From assembly GCA_036971615.1 (NCBI GenBank), contig JAYKKR010000004.1, positions 1,860,001 to 1,924,000 on the forward strand: a DNA stretch of 64,000 bases, read 5' to 3'. Below are positions 23,405 through 35,408 of the stretch, one piece after another. This stretch comes from Amyloporia xantha. Taxonomy: Eukaryota; Basidiomycota; Agaricomycetes; Polyporales; Adustoporiaceae. The position numbers and the translations under genes were made by a program. The notes beneath the pieces were generated by a model, which worked only from the letters and a program-made list of their open reading frames with translations, had not been told where the DNA came from and ran no database searches. Position 1 is the stretch's first letter, and each line of letters begins with the position of its first letter.

Positions 23405-25398
23405 TTACCACCCCGTTGCTGTCGTCGTCTCATTGCCGTAAGCTAGCTCCGCTCCCATCAGCGCCTCTCCCGTGAGCTGTGCCAGTTGCTTGAACGCGTC
23501 CATGAGCGAGGGCACGACGAACGGCGCCGTGCACTCCCGCCTCGCGTCGTCGAGCACGCCCTCCGCGTGCAGCCTTCGCCTGCGCTCTTCCTGCAGCACG
23601 GATTCGGCAGCGCGCCTCGCAGCGGACTCTTCTCGGAGCTGCGCGCGCAATGCTATGATGGTGTGAAGTTCAAGGGGAAAGAAAAGAGAAAAGAAGACAA
23701 GATGAGACACCAGTGAAGACCCGTGCGACCCTGTGCTGATAGATGGCGAACGTACCTGTGAGCTCGTCCTCCAGCGCCTGGCGCTCCTCCGGGAACTCAT
23801 GATCGCGTGACGGCGCGGGCGGCGCGTCAGGCACGGAGGGCGCACCGAGCTGCTTGAGCTTGAGCGCGAGGGAGCCCTCGCGGGCGCGGAGCGCGGTGAG
23901 TTGCCGTCGGACGTCCCAGAGTTCGCGCGTGACCGCGTGGGAGTCGGGGTGGATCGGGCGGGGCTGTTGCGGGGGTGGTGCGGCCGCGGGGGAGTGTCGG
24001 GCGGAGGTGGTAGTGCGCGCTAGGGCACTGGTGAAGGAAAGGTTCGGATGGGGAGCTGCGGGGCGTGAAGAGGCTCCTGTCGACGTGGACGAGGGAGGTG
24101 CGCGAGAAGGCATGGGAGACGTCAGGGGGGCAGCATGGGCAGACGTGGGGTGCTTAGGCGGGTCTGTCAGGTATGCCGGATACGATCTGGTAGAAGAGGT
24201 TGACGTGGGCGGGGACACTGGCGGTGACCTCGGGGGAGGGAAAGAGTGCGAAGCTGGAGAAGGCAAAACTTGATTTAAATGTGATGCAGTGGGTGCTTCC
24301 ACCTGGCGAGAGCCGGAATTGGAGGGCGGGGAAGCCGGAACTGCTGGAGGAGCCTGTCCCTGAGGGGGAGGTGTTGTCACTGTGCTCTTGAGGAGGCATT
24401 TGATTAGCCAGCATGACCAATTGCAAGACTGCAGAACGAATGAGCTGACCTTGACTTTCTGAAGGAGCGATAACACGGCTGACGACTGGCTGAGCTGCTG
24501 CACTGCCTGTAGCGCCGTTTCCGACAGCTGCAGTGTCGGGGTCGGCTGCTCCTTCGATGGACTAACCGGCACCCGCGTCACCTCGACAGGCTCTGCTTTG
24601 ATTGAAGGCGGGGGTTGCGCATGAGATGAACTGTATGCGGTCGATCGTACTCGGGGTGTGTACGGAGAGCGAGGTCGGGTTAGCGGGGACGCAGAACGCC
24701 TTGCGAGATTGATCGACGTGTATTTCCGAAGAGCCTTCCCCCCTCCCGAAGAGGGTGGCTCTTCGCGATACCGTGACGATGGCTGATGGTGACGGGAAGA
24801 GGGGCCCGAACCCTGGACGGACGATGGTTTCCACTTTGTCGTCAATGTCTTCGTACTAACTCGGGGTGATACCATCATCAAGTTCTAGCATATATAGATA
24901 TTCCATTGCAAATACGCACCCTGTAGACAGCTGCATGAAGGAGCTGTAGACCGGTTACAATGAGAGATTTTGAGAAGCAGACGCTGGCTCGGCTTACATG
25001 GATGATTTCTCCAGAGACGACTTGTCCATGGCATTATTGAATCCAGCCCGGATTTTGACGTACAGGTCCTACACAAATCGTTACAACTTGACTTTGAAGA
25101 GATGGTATGGATCATGACGGCCTTCTTGTCCGATCATACGCAGAGACAGAAGACCAGGCCACAAATCACGGGAAACACGTACGCTGTGTGTATCAGTGTA
25201 CCAATGGCAAAATACTACCGCAGAAGCCCATATCGGAACGACAGCATCAGGGTCCGGGAATTGAAAAAGAGCTAGATCTTTCTGCAGGTATGGTGTCCCT
25301 GCGACCGAATGCTCCAACGTGGATTGTTCAGAATTCTTGCGGATATTGAATTGGCGTGCTTTCTCTCCCTTGTATTGGACCTTGAGTGATATTCTCAT
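23405..25398 (-). CDS. Coiled-coil family protein, copy 1 of 3 (unknown family)
   Basis: Function unknown. Exon 1 from 25398 encodes the N-terminal module (MRISLKVQYKGEKA .. LALFQFPDPD .. TDTHS) and ends at a donor after the Ser codon, the same site as in the other two copies. A short exon 2 (about 25004-25070) encodes LYVKIRAGFNNAMDK. Exon 3 onward (from about 24880) is a long Ser/Pro/Thr-rich region with KYTSINLARRSASPLTRP, then a coiled coil (ELWDVRRQLTALRAREGSL; AQLREESAARRAAESVLQEE) and the family tail RRECTAPFVVPSLMDAFKQL, AQLTGEA. Exon 1 is the most diverged of the three (it lacks the SHK motif). At least four introns. Paralogous to the genes at 26561-28254 and 36084-37867. Confidence 0.7.
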
Positions 25399-25515
25399 CG
25401 TGGGCGAATCCTGTGATCTACAAGCAGCATGGATGCGTGGAATATAAATGTATCCATGGGTGAAAAAATAACCGTTAGACAGTCTGTGATTTCAAAGCCG
25501 AGAACATAGAGGCTC

Positions 25516-26430
25516 TTACGGAACGTCCTGAAATTGCTCAAAAACCGATGGGTCTGCAGATGATGGATCTGACAGAATGGGTGTCGAAAAAACTGGGATA
25601 ACCCCTTGAAAAATGCGCGCGACTTCTTCCTTGATAGCAATTAAGATCGGAACTAAAACACCCGATAGTAGCCAAACGATGATGCTTTGAGTACGAGCTG
25701 ATGACAAGAACAGGATGCGAATACCCGCCAGCGACAGCGTCACAGGCCTGTTACCGGAGAAGTCTATACCGACATACAAAAAGTGCGCAGAGATCACTAA
25801 TCAGACAATCGTTTTCTATGAATCGGGAGTGTGGATGCACTGACCCGCCCTTCTTGACCAGCTACCGAGAGATGACTGGTTTGCGAAAGAAACGGCGGCC
25901 TTGGGTTTTCCTAAAGTTTTCCCCCTCCACTATCGCTGTATCAAGGATAAGAGAGGTATGTAAAAATCCAACAGGCAGTGATCTGTAGCTGAGAAAGAGT
26001 CGAAGGGGGGGGGATGCGAACGAGGCTACTCTCACAGATGTGCTTTTATCCGAAGAGTCTGCGCCGCGGCCGAGGGCACCTTCCTAATTCGGGCAACGAC
26101 ATGGACGATCTTGATGGTCAAATTGACCCGTCTTGTGACAGAAATAACGCGTCATATCACGTGCTACTGTCACGTCGCGTTTAACATAACGAAGCGCGCG
26201 ACGAAGAGGAAGATCAGGTTGAATTCCGTTCACTGGAAAATCCGTCTGCTGTTGGAAACCTTGGCACAGTATAGCCTTCCCTCGCTTTTGGTTGTTATTA
26301 GGAGAGCCATTCACATCATTTTGGTCATCTTTGTGGCAATTTGCCAGCCTTTCAATCTCATCCTGGATGTCTCCGATATCCCCTTTCTCTCCGATCAGAG
26401 TCGGATCTCGAAACTACTGTTACAGTCCAC
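25516..26430 (-). CDS. Possible small membrane protein of unknown function
   Basis: Not recognised. Three exons read in phase on the minus strand: 26036 upward (TIKIVHVVARIRKVPS), 25866-25988 (YRSLPVGFLHTSLILDT .. GRRFFRKPVISR) and 25516-25747 (PVTLSLAGIRILFLSSARTQ, then SIIVWLLSGVLVPILIAI and a Ser/Pro-rich end DPSVFEQFQDVP). Introns 25989-26035 and 25748-25865 have good GT-AG ends. The stretch SIIVWLLSGVLVPILIAI is a likely transmembrane helix. A hydrophilic frame further upstream (GDIGDIQDEIERLANCH near 26350) may be the first exon but the junction is unresolved, so the start is approximate. It sits tandem between copies 1 and 2 of the coiled-coil family. Confidence 0.45.
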
Positions 26431-26560
26431 TCCGCGAAACAGCATCACCATCCCTACAGTAATAGTACACAGAGCCTTTCGAATACGCCTCAAAAACCGA
26501 ATTCATACCGAGACCATGACAGGCGTGCTCAGATCTATCCCAAAAGAAACCGGAGTGTCT

Positions 26561-28254
26561 TTACGTAGAGTCCAGCTCTACGTGAACCGCCTCACTTGTG
26601 AGCTGCGCCAGCTTTACGAACGCATCCATGAGTGCAGGAACCACAAACGGCGTGTGGCATTCCCGCCGCATGTCCTCGATAACCTTCTCAGCCTGCACGC
26701 GGCGCTGTCGTTCCTCCTGTAAGGCAGACTCCGCTACCTGCCTCAGATCACGTTCGCCCTGAAGCTGGTCCTCGAGACTGCTCTCTGCCTGGATGTGCCG
26801 CTGACGCTCGCCTTGCAGTGCGGCTTCCGCGGCGGATCTGGCGTCCTGTTGCTCTTGGAGCTTCTCTTGAAGCACTGGGCACGTCATTCGGTTGATCAGA
26901 GGTATGCAATTCAGGTCACAGTACATGGGGACCCACTATCGAACTTGTTCTGCATTTGCTTTATCACGAGATCGGACCTGGGGCTTATTAGACTGTCTGC
27001 CGCGACGGGACATGCGCTAGAAGAGGCGACTTGCCTATCCACAGTTTCTTCTCCCACTGGGTGAGTATTGTCACTACACAGTTTATGGGTGGTATTGCTG
27101 GCAGTCTCCTCTCGTCCTACCGTCGGTAAGCGGGGCGAAGCCGACATCTCGTCTTTGACGATAAGTGGTGGATCATCGGCTACACCGGAGGGCGTCGCGG
27201 GAATGGAGGAGGTCCGTGCCGGTGGTATTTGCATCGATCGAGACGAAGACTTCGGTGATGGCTGTCTTTCTTGTACGTTGGGAACCTGTCAGAGACGGGA
27301 GTACACGCAGTGAAACGTCTGTCTAACATGATAGAGCCGTGATTACCTCACTGCTAGCCAAACACAAATGCTCTTTCGTGTCCTCCGACTCGCTCAATCG
27401 GCGCAACATGGCATGCGTTCGATCCAAACGGTCTATAGTCTCGGAACTCATGATTTGGCGGACTGGGCTGGGCGAGCGATCGGCCAACGCTGGTAGTGGG
27501 ACGAAGTCTTCCGACAACTTGGTACACTGAGCTAGAACTGCGCGCACATCTTCAGCAGAGTTCCGGTGTGAGCTCGAGGATGGGGATCTATGTTTGTGTC
27601 TCGAACTGGTGGTTGGGCGAGACAGCTCAGTGGCAAATTTTCTCGCGAGGTAGATCGTGGAGGATTTCCGGGTTGAAACTTTGCCCGGACCTGATGACGA
27701 TGACGAATGGCTAGCCGTTGAATCGGAGGTAACATCATTCCCGAGATTCCTATTGATCATGGTCTAGCTGGATGTGCGACATCGGTATACCGCTGCACAA
27801 ACTTACACCTCAATAAGTTGGATCCATTTTCTATATCACACATCATGTATGCACTTAGTTAAGAGCAACAAAACTTGTACGTGCTAGCGAATGCACACTC
27901 ACATACAGTTCTTCTCGACGTTGATCAATTTATTTCTTCGCGCATACCCGCGCAGCAGCTTCTTGTACAATTCCTGGCCATAGATGAGCCAGTCAAACAC
28001 CGAGCCTACGCAAGCTCAGGAAGAACTGCAACGTCACTCACACTGTCTTTTACAGCATACCAGATGCATTCAACCGTCCCAGACTGCCAGCAACCATCCA
28101 GACGAGACGGGGAAGACATTCTTAGAACTGAAAGATCTCGGTGGAGCTCATCCATGTATTCGCGAGTCGGTGGTTCGTGGTTCTTGTGCGAGGACCACTT
28201 TCCAGCTCGTCCTCCCTTGTATTGAAACTTCAGAGTAAGCTGGACGTTGGACAT
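26561..28254 (-). CDS. Coiled-coil family protein, copy 2 of 3 (unknown family)
   Basis: Function unknown. From 28254 exon 1 encodes MSNVQLTLKFQYKGGRAGKW, SSHKN, a helical YMDELHRDLSVL, and WQSGTVECIWYAVKDS, ending at a donor after Ser as in copies 1 and 3. Exon 2 (about 27890-27980) encodes ELYKKLLRGYARRNKL. The next exon holds a Ser-rich region with TRKSSTIYLARKFATELSRP, parallel to copy 1. The C terminus is coiled coil built of repeated LQ(G/E)ERQR(R/H) blocks and ends RRECHTPFVVPALMDAFVKL, AQLTSEAVHVELDST. It is divergent from the NLR gene, sharing a 725-bp intergenic region. Confidence 0.72.
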
Positions 28255-28979
28255 TCCAAGCCTTCAGTCTGGTACCAGCGTTCCTGTAGCTGGAGTAGTT
28301 GGATGCGGTGGAAGTGTTATTACGAGCATGGCTGTGCGGGACCATGTTGGTTTAGAAGCGTCTAAGGAAGATTTGATTTCGGACTGATGCGTTCGCGGAT
28401 GAGTCTGCCGTGCGAGAAATTAATAAACGGGTTGCTATGTTGTGGCAACGTTGTGGCTGGCACAAATTCTTCAATCGTGCTGAGGCAAACAGACGCCCTT
28501 GACAATTGTCCGGGAGGCTCTATGAGTAGAACGCATCAGGCTACCTACATACTGTAACCCTACTCGGCCTTCCTACTATTATACATGAGCTTCGGATGCG
28601 AGGGCGGGAAGATAAAATAAGATTAGCGCCAGAATTTGGCGGTGGCTGCACGATCGAACATGTTACATATTCGTTCTCTCAGATGCACCGCCTATGTGAT
28701 GAAATGTATGTCGACAGCTGCTCTGCTCTGCAAACCAAATACAGCCCAATGCATTCCAAGGATAATTTCAGCTTGCTTCCAGCACTGCTCCAAGGCTGTA
28801 CCGTACGTAGTCGTTGACTATTGTCGATAAGCGCGACACAGCCAGCGTTCTCCAGGCATTTGCCTGCCGCCCAATCAAACCATATACCTCCTTCAGAGTC
28901 GTCTAAGCTGGACCGATAGAACAGCGTGGTGCTTCTAGCTCAAGACCTGCCCAACGACCCCAGCCATCCCGTTCGCAAG
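28255..28979. promoter_or_regulatory. Shared divergent promoter region of copy 2 and the NLR gene
   Basis: A 725-bp gap between the start codons of copy 2 (-) and the NLR gene (+). Both promoters must be here, so the two genes could be co-regulated. No specific binding site can be supported. Confidence 0.45.
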
Positions 28980-31900
28980 ATGGCTCATCGGACCCTAGAC
29001 GCCAGCCCCAAACAGAGTAGAACATGGAACAGCGCGGAGCAGCGGTTTCGAAACGATACGAATATTGATCTCAGTTCTGCGCAGGGTCTCAAGGATGTGA
29101 ACAGCAAGGAGACCTTGCTTTGTCTGCTGACCGATCACCGAAAGGGTACCAAGTCCTACTCGAAAGGGTATCTCGAGATGGTAGAGTTGCTTGAGCCTAT
29201 CCTTGACGACGTGGATTGGCTGGTATCTGAGGCAGAAGGAGATTCTACAAGTGTATGTACGAAATTCGTCTCGCTAGACAACTTGTCTGATACTATCACA
29301 TGCACAGGCTACTTACAGGCGGACGGTGTTTGGTTCCATCGCCGCGTTAGCTCTGGCATGTCTATATTGTGTCGAAGCGAGTCGTTGCCACTTACCGACT
29401 ATCTCAGGTTGCCAAAGGCAGTACCTCATCACCCAATTCGAAGTCTATTGTGACCTTGTGCAAACACATCTCTCAAGCGACCAATGGCCTGCACTCTGCT
29501 CGCACGAGCGGTGTTCCAAGAGAGATGTTGGTGAATATTCTTGCGACAAAGGTTATTCTTATGGGAAAGTCGTACAAGGCATTGCAAAATAGTCTACAGC
29601 GTGAGGGCAAGACGGCTGCGTGCGTAGTTCACCACTGAATGTCCAGCAGATATACGTCCAGAAAATGCCATCACCAGCGACGACACTGTCAAACAGACCT
29701 TAATCGAGCTACGATGGCAAGTCAATGATGTAAAATGGGGTATAGGTCTGCATTTCTCGGTCCTAGGACACTGTCCAGCATATTGAAACAACCATTGATT
29801 TGTTTTATGTATTTTTCCAGACCCTGTCAAAGAGCAGTTTGAACATGCCTGGAAGGGCGCTATTACTCAATTTGTCATAGATGCAAATGTCAATCCCAAT
29901 TCTGTGGAGTTTCCTAGAGCAAGCTCTCCGGAGGAGTCCGTATTGAAACTACAAGAGTGGTCAGAAAGTTGGAAAGAACAGCCGAAGCAGGTAGTTCAAC
30001 TTAAAGAGACTTTGCGGCCGGTGCTAAGGTATGTTGATTTGTTCTGGGAAGCTATCTCAAGTATCGACAGCATGGTAAGTACGGACCGGGTTCAGCCGTA
30101 TATATATATGCATGATCATCATTCTACTACATAGGATCGGACTCGCCTACAGGTAGTCTACGGAGCCTTCTTGCACATGATCATGGTGAGCTCTCTGTCA
30201 TGCCACACTATGCTAGTGGTTGAGTTTCTCGTAGGTGGCAAAGAAAGATCTTGCGTCATATACCCTTATCACCGAGTTTTTGACACGTGCTAAATCACTG
30301 CTCGATCGCCTGCCTACCAATTTCGATCGCGACATTTCTGTGAATGTCCGACAGCTTGAATTTCGCATTATACTTCAAATTCTCAGAAGTATAGGGATAT
30401 CGACCAAAGTTATCGGGGAGCATGGAATTCGACTGCGCATCACGTCATTCATTGGAATATCTCAATCGATTTATGCACAGAATGAGTCACTCCAACAAGC
30501 AGTAAACGAACTAGACTATCTAACCGGCAGGACGATTGTTGCATTGTCATCCAGTGAGGCTGCTTCATCCGTTGTTTCATCGATTCTCATTGACGATATC
30601 ATGCAATATGCATAGCCACCGAGCCGCAGTTCTCAAGCATCTGGCAAAGCGCCATCGAAAGCTACATGGCCAGTACTGGCATCGACATATCCTCGATGGA
30701 GACTTTTCGTCGCATTGACTCCTTGGACGCTTTGAAGGCTGCTTTAGATAATGGCGGATACTCTTTTCAGCGCGACCAAAAGAAGCACAGTGAAATCCGA
30801 GAGGTGCTGCAGCCCATGTTCCGTTTTCTTGGTCGAGCGTTAGATGATGCGGCTGGTGCAGCCTCATCGGTGTGTTGATATCTTGACCATTCATGCTTCA
30901 CTAGTTAACCTATTTTGGCCAGCATCTCCCATGCAGTAAGGTCGTTTCTGGGGCAATCAAGTCCCTTTTTGACGTGATTATTGATATTTTACGTTAAGGA
31001 ACAGTTACTAATACCGTCATATTTTTAGGCAGCAGACAAAGTTAGCACAGCCTACGCCACTATTCTCCAACTTTTCATAAGGTTGTCAGACTTTCTTGGA
31101 CGACTCGAGGTATACCAGCAGCAAGAATCTTCAGCACGGATGAACGATATTTTCGTCGCAATCCTTAGCCAGCTCTTGGTTATCTTTGGCCTGGCCACGA
31201 AAATGATTAAGCAAGGTCGGACTGGTACGGCAGAATTGATAACTGGCACCAAACTGTGATATCTTGACACGAATTCTAGTCAGCTATCTGCACTCAATAA
31301 TCGGCGGCGATGACCATCAAATACAGGCTGCTCTTCAAGATCTAGATCAACTCATCGCAAGAGAGAGCCTGATGGTCGGTGCGGTAACATTGGTGACTGC
31401 ACAGCACGTTGAGCAAAAAGTGGATCGTAAGAGACTTCAATTACTTAGCGCTCCTCTATGGTTCTCGAACTATTTGTTTCTAGAGCTACTGGATCGCCTC
31501 CCAGCACCAGGCGCAAGCTGTATGTCTACAGGAATTCTGTAAGTATGGGGACAAGTTCGCCTTCTCATACTAATTCAATCCCCTTCAGGCACACAGAATT
31601 CCCGGCAAAGCCTTCCGTATGTGTCGGTCGAGATGACCTTAAAGCAGTCATCATAAGATCCCTTCTTGCACGAGAGCCTGTGATTGTCCTGGGGACGGGC
31701 GGAATAGGCAAAACGACCCTTGTCCTTGAGGTACTTCACGACAGTGAAATTGTGACCCAGTTTCCCAATCGATACTTCGTAACTTGCGAGGGTATCACTT
31801 CTTTGGAACTGTTCCACCTGGAACTAGCCAATTCGCTCGGAATGCCAACTGCACAGCGGGACAAACAGTTACGCGAGAAGACTCTCCAGGCGCTGCGTCA

Positions 31901-34900
31901 GGAATCGGCTATTCTTTGCGTCGACAATTTCGAGACCTTGTGGGATTTTCCAGACTCCAGAAGGCGTGTCGAAGGCGAACTCTCCCTTCTCGCTCAAATA
32001 GACCATCTCGCTCTCGTGGTCACGATGCGTGGTGCGGAACGTCCTGCAGGAATCAACTGGCCCAAGCCGCTGTTGCCACCTCTTTCGCCCCTTTCTGATG
32101 CGGATGCATCGACGATGTTTAGAGAAATTGCTGGACGTGTTGACGAATATGCAGAGAGGCTTATTCGCGCAGTGGATAACCTGCCTTTAGCCGTCAGCTT
32201 GCTGGCCCATCTCGTGCAGCCCGATCTTGAAACTACCGAGTCTCTGTGGTGTCGATGGCAGAGATTGGGTACTACTGTCATCTCCCGAGCTGACGGTGCC
32301 CAGGACCGACTCCTAGATCTTAATACTTCCATTGAGCTCTCACTGAGCAGTCGTCGCATGCGGAATGACCCTTCGGCGATCGTCGTCTTGTCTGCATTAG
32401 CTGTGCTCCCCGACGGACTTCCACTTTCACCCGACATACTCTCGACGTTTCAACAACACCTGCCAGGAGACATGGATCTTCAGACATCCCTTTCAACCCT
32501 TACGCGGACAGCACTTGCATATATTGATCGTCATTCCTCGACTGGCCGCTTCCGAGTCCTTTCCCCGACTAGTCAATACTGCCGTGGACACGCACACCTG
32601 CGCGTATCAGACACAATATGGGCGGCTATCGTCGATTTTTACGCGAAGTTGATAGCTGATCACGCACCTCATGATTTGGCTGCACATGCGATTATCCCTC
32701 CGGAGCTGGTCAACGTTCACGAAGTCCTCGTAGCCTCTTTCGCGAAGGGCCTTTCCGATGAAAACATCATTCGTGCAGCGATTTCATACACCGCGTGGAT
32801 GCTGTATCTCTGTACACCTACCGAAGACATACTCTGGCGAGCGTCACAGCTGGCTGAAGGATTTCCGACGTTGCAAGGTGACTGTTTCCAGTGGCTTGGT
32901 CGTGTCTATCGCTCCACGGACAGATTGGGCGAGGCAGAGAACGCCCTGGACAATGCCCTCCGCTTACACCGCCAAGCAGGATCTGTCCTGGGGGAGGCCA
33001 CCGACCTGCGGTTCTTAGGTGAACTGTATTTGCGACGTGATAACCTTGATGAGGGAGAGAGGTCCTTAGGCGAACTGTATTTGCGACGCGATTACCTTGA
33101 TGAGGCAGAGAGGTCCTTAGGCGACGCCCTCACTCTTCATAGGGATGCATGTTCACCTCGTGATGAGGCTGACGATCTTTCGGGAATTTCGGAAGTCTAT
33201 GTACGCACTTGTCGCTTTGGTGAGGCCGAGACGTCTTTGCGTAGTGCTCTGGACTTGCATCGCCAAGTTCACGATCACTCCGGCGAAGCCAACGATCTCC
33301 GCCTTCTGGGTGGTCTTTACATAAGCAGAGATCGCCTTAGAGAGGCGGAGACGTGCCTGCTTGATGCCCTTGACTTACATCGACGGATTCACAACGTTTT
33401 CGATGAAGCCATCGATCTCCGGCGCCTTGGTGAATTCTACATGGCCTTATGCAAAGTCGGGCAGGCGAAAACGCTATTTCTTGACGCTTTAAAGCTGCAC
33501 CGGAAGACCCGCTCAGTCTCTGGCGAAGCGGATGCTCTCTGTGGCCTGGGCATGGTATATATATGGATGAACCGCCCCGTTGAGGCCGAGCGCAACCTGC
33601 AAGGAGCACTCGATATGCACCGTAAGATTGGCGATGGGCTTGGTCAGGCCCGCGACCTTCAAAGACTGGGCGATTTATACATGCGAACGTCTCGGCTGGA
33701 CGAGGCCGAGACGTCGCTGTCTGCTGCCATAGAGCTACATCGCCAGATTCAGGACACTCTCGGCGAGGCGAACGACCTTCAAAAACTGGGCGATTTATAC
33801 ATGCAAACGTCTCGGCTGGACGAGGCCGAGACGTCGCTGTCTGCTGCCATAGAGCTACATCGCCAGATACAGAACACTCTCGGCGAGGCGAACGGCCTTC
33901 AAGGACTGGGCGATTTATACATGCAAACGTCTCGGCTGGACGAGGCCGAGACGTCGCTGTCTGCTGCCATAGAGCTACATCGCCAGATTCAGGACACTTT
34001 CGGCGAGGCGAACGACCTTCAAGGACTGGGCAAGTTATACATGCAAACGTCTCGGCTGGACGAGGCCGAGACGTCGCTGTCTGCTGCCATAGAGCTACAT
34101 CGCCAGATACAGAATACTCTCGGCGAGGCGAACGACCTTCAAGGACTGGGCGAGTTATACATGCGAACGTCTCGGCTGGACGAGGCCGAGACGTCGCTGT
34201 CTGCTGCCATAGAGCTACATCGCCAGATACAGAATACTCTCGGCGAGGCGAACGACCTTCAAGGACTGGGCGAGTTATACATGCGAACGTCTCGGCTGGA
34301 CGAGGCCGAGACGTCGCTGTCTGCTGCCATAGAGCTACATCGCCAGATACAGAATACTCTCGGCGAGGCGAACGACCTTCAAGGACTGGGCGAGTTATAC
34401 ATGCGAACGTCTCGGCTGGACGAGGCCGAGACGTCGCTGTCTGCTGCCATAGAGCTACATCGCCAGATACATAATACTCTCGGCGAGGCGAATGGCCTTG
34501 TTGGACTGGGCGATTTATACATGCAAACGTCTCGGCTGGACGAGGCCGAGACGTCGCTGTCTGCTGCCATAGAGCTACATCGCCAGATACAGAATACTCT
34601 CGGCGAGGCGAACGACCTTCAAGGACTGGGCGAGTTATACATGCGAACGTCTCGGCTGGACGAGGCCGAGACGTCGCTGTCTGCTGCCATAGAGCTACAT
34701 CGCCAGATACATAATACTCTCGGCGAGGCGAATGGCCTTGTTGGACTGGGCGATTTATACATGCGAACGTCTCGGCTGGACGAGGCCGAGACGTCGCTGT
34801 CTGCTGCCATAGAGCTACATCGCCAGATACATAATACTCTCGGCGAGGCGAATGGCCTTCAAGGACTGGGCAAGTTATACATGCGAACGTCTCGGCTGGA

Positions 34901-35408
34901 CGAGGCCGAGACGTCGCTGTCTGCTGCCATAGAGCTACATCGCCAGATTCAGGACACTCTCGGCGAGGCGAACGGCCTTCAAGGACTGGGCGAGTTATAC
35001 ATGCAAACGTCTCGGCTGGACGAGGCTGAGACGTCGCTGCTTGCCGCACTCAGCTTACACCGACAGACACGCTCGGCCCTCGGCGAGGCCAACGACCTCC
35101 AGGACCTGGGTGAACTGCAGCTGCAGAGAAACTCCCTTGAAAGTGCCGAGATATCCCTGCGTAGAGCTATCGATCTCCACGGACAGGCGCTCTCACCCAC
35201 CAGCGAGGCTTATGATCTCTGCGTTTTGGGCGAACTTTATATACGGCGAGAAGATTTTGACAGCGCCAGGAAATCCTTGGATCGCGCCTTGGAGCTGTAC
35301 CGCCAGTTGCAGTCTCTCGAATCTCATGGACAGGCGCAAGATACTTATGGAGAAAGGAAGGCTCACGAACTGTTGGCACGACTCCCTGCCACAGAGAAGA
35401 CCCTGTAG
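28980..35408 (+). CDS. NLR-type STAND protein: triplicated Goodbye-like N terminus, NB-ARC-like NTPase, TPR array
   Basis: Probable intracellular sensor in fungal self/non-self recognition. Three N-terminal units share one pattern: TWNSAEQRFRNDTNIDLSSA; FEHAWKGAITQFVIDANVNP; IWQSAIESYMASTGIDISSM. Each is followed by a helical LxPxLxxVD-like segment and further helices (GRLEVYQQQ, FGLATKMIKQGR, GGDDHQIQAALQDLDQL in the third). They resemble the fungal Goodbye domain. The NTPase core has VLGTGGIGKTTLVLEVL (P loop), AILCVDNFETLWDF (Walker B), LALVVTMRGAERP (sensor) and DNLPLAVSLLAHL (GLPL-like). About 20 TPR units of about 40 residues follow. Resolved introns include 29253-29307, 30870-30922, 31225-31279 and 31539-31588; the last exon is 31589-35408. 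The junctions between units 1, 2 and 3 are partly unresolved. The first true ATG is at 28980; the open frame before it starts with GTG. Confidence 0.85.
33009..33120 (+). repeat. Half-TPR duplication
   Basis: Two adjacent 51-bp copies encode LGELYLRRDNLDEGERS and LGELYLRRDYLDEAERS. Only the first helix-loop part of a TPR is repeated, so the 40-residue period of the domain is broken here. Confidence 0.75.
33661..35038 (+). repeat. Twelve near-identical 120-bp TPR repeats
   Basis: Coding tandem array in the last exon of the NLR gene. Units start every 120 bp from 33661 to 34981 (the twelfth is partial, diverging at about 35039). The core RLDEAETSLSAAIELHRQI is constant; differences concentrate at a few positions: Asp/Glu/Lys after the first LG, Arg/Gln before TSRL, Gln/His and Asp/Asn after RQI, and (D/G)L(Q/V)(G/K) at the unit end. 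Units 34141-34260 and 34261-34380 appear identical. Flanking TPR units (32.9-33.66 kb and after 35.04 kb) have the same period but are strongly diverged. Confidence 0.95.

Noticed and set aside
26111..26722. 203-codon plus-strand frame
   Set aside because: Overlaps the C terminus of coiled-coil copy 2 and the spliced minus-strand gene below it, both of which have better support.
31458..31588. N-terminal part of the long NLR frame before 31589
   Set aside because: It reads an upstream exon in the wrong frame and then an intron; splicing 31539-31588 joins the in-phase exon ending ..MSTGIL to HTEFPAKP.
33337..35049. 570-codon open frame antisense to the TPR array
   Set aside because: It is open only because one 120-bp repeat lacking stops in that frame is copied 12 times; composition is that of a shadow frame and it has no independent start, motif or splice context.
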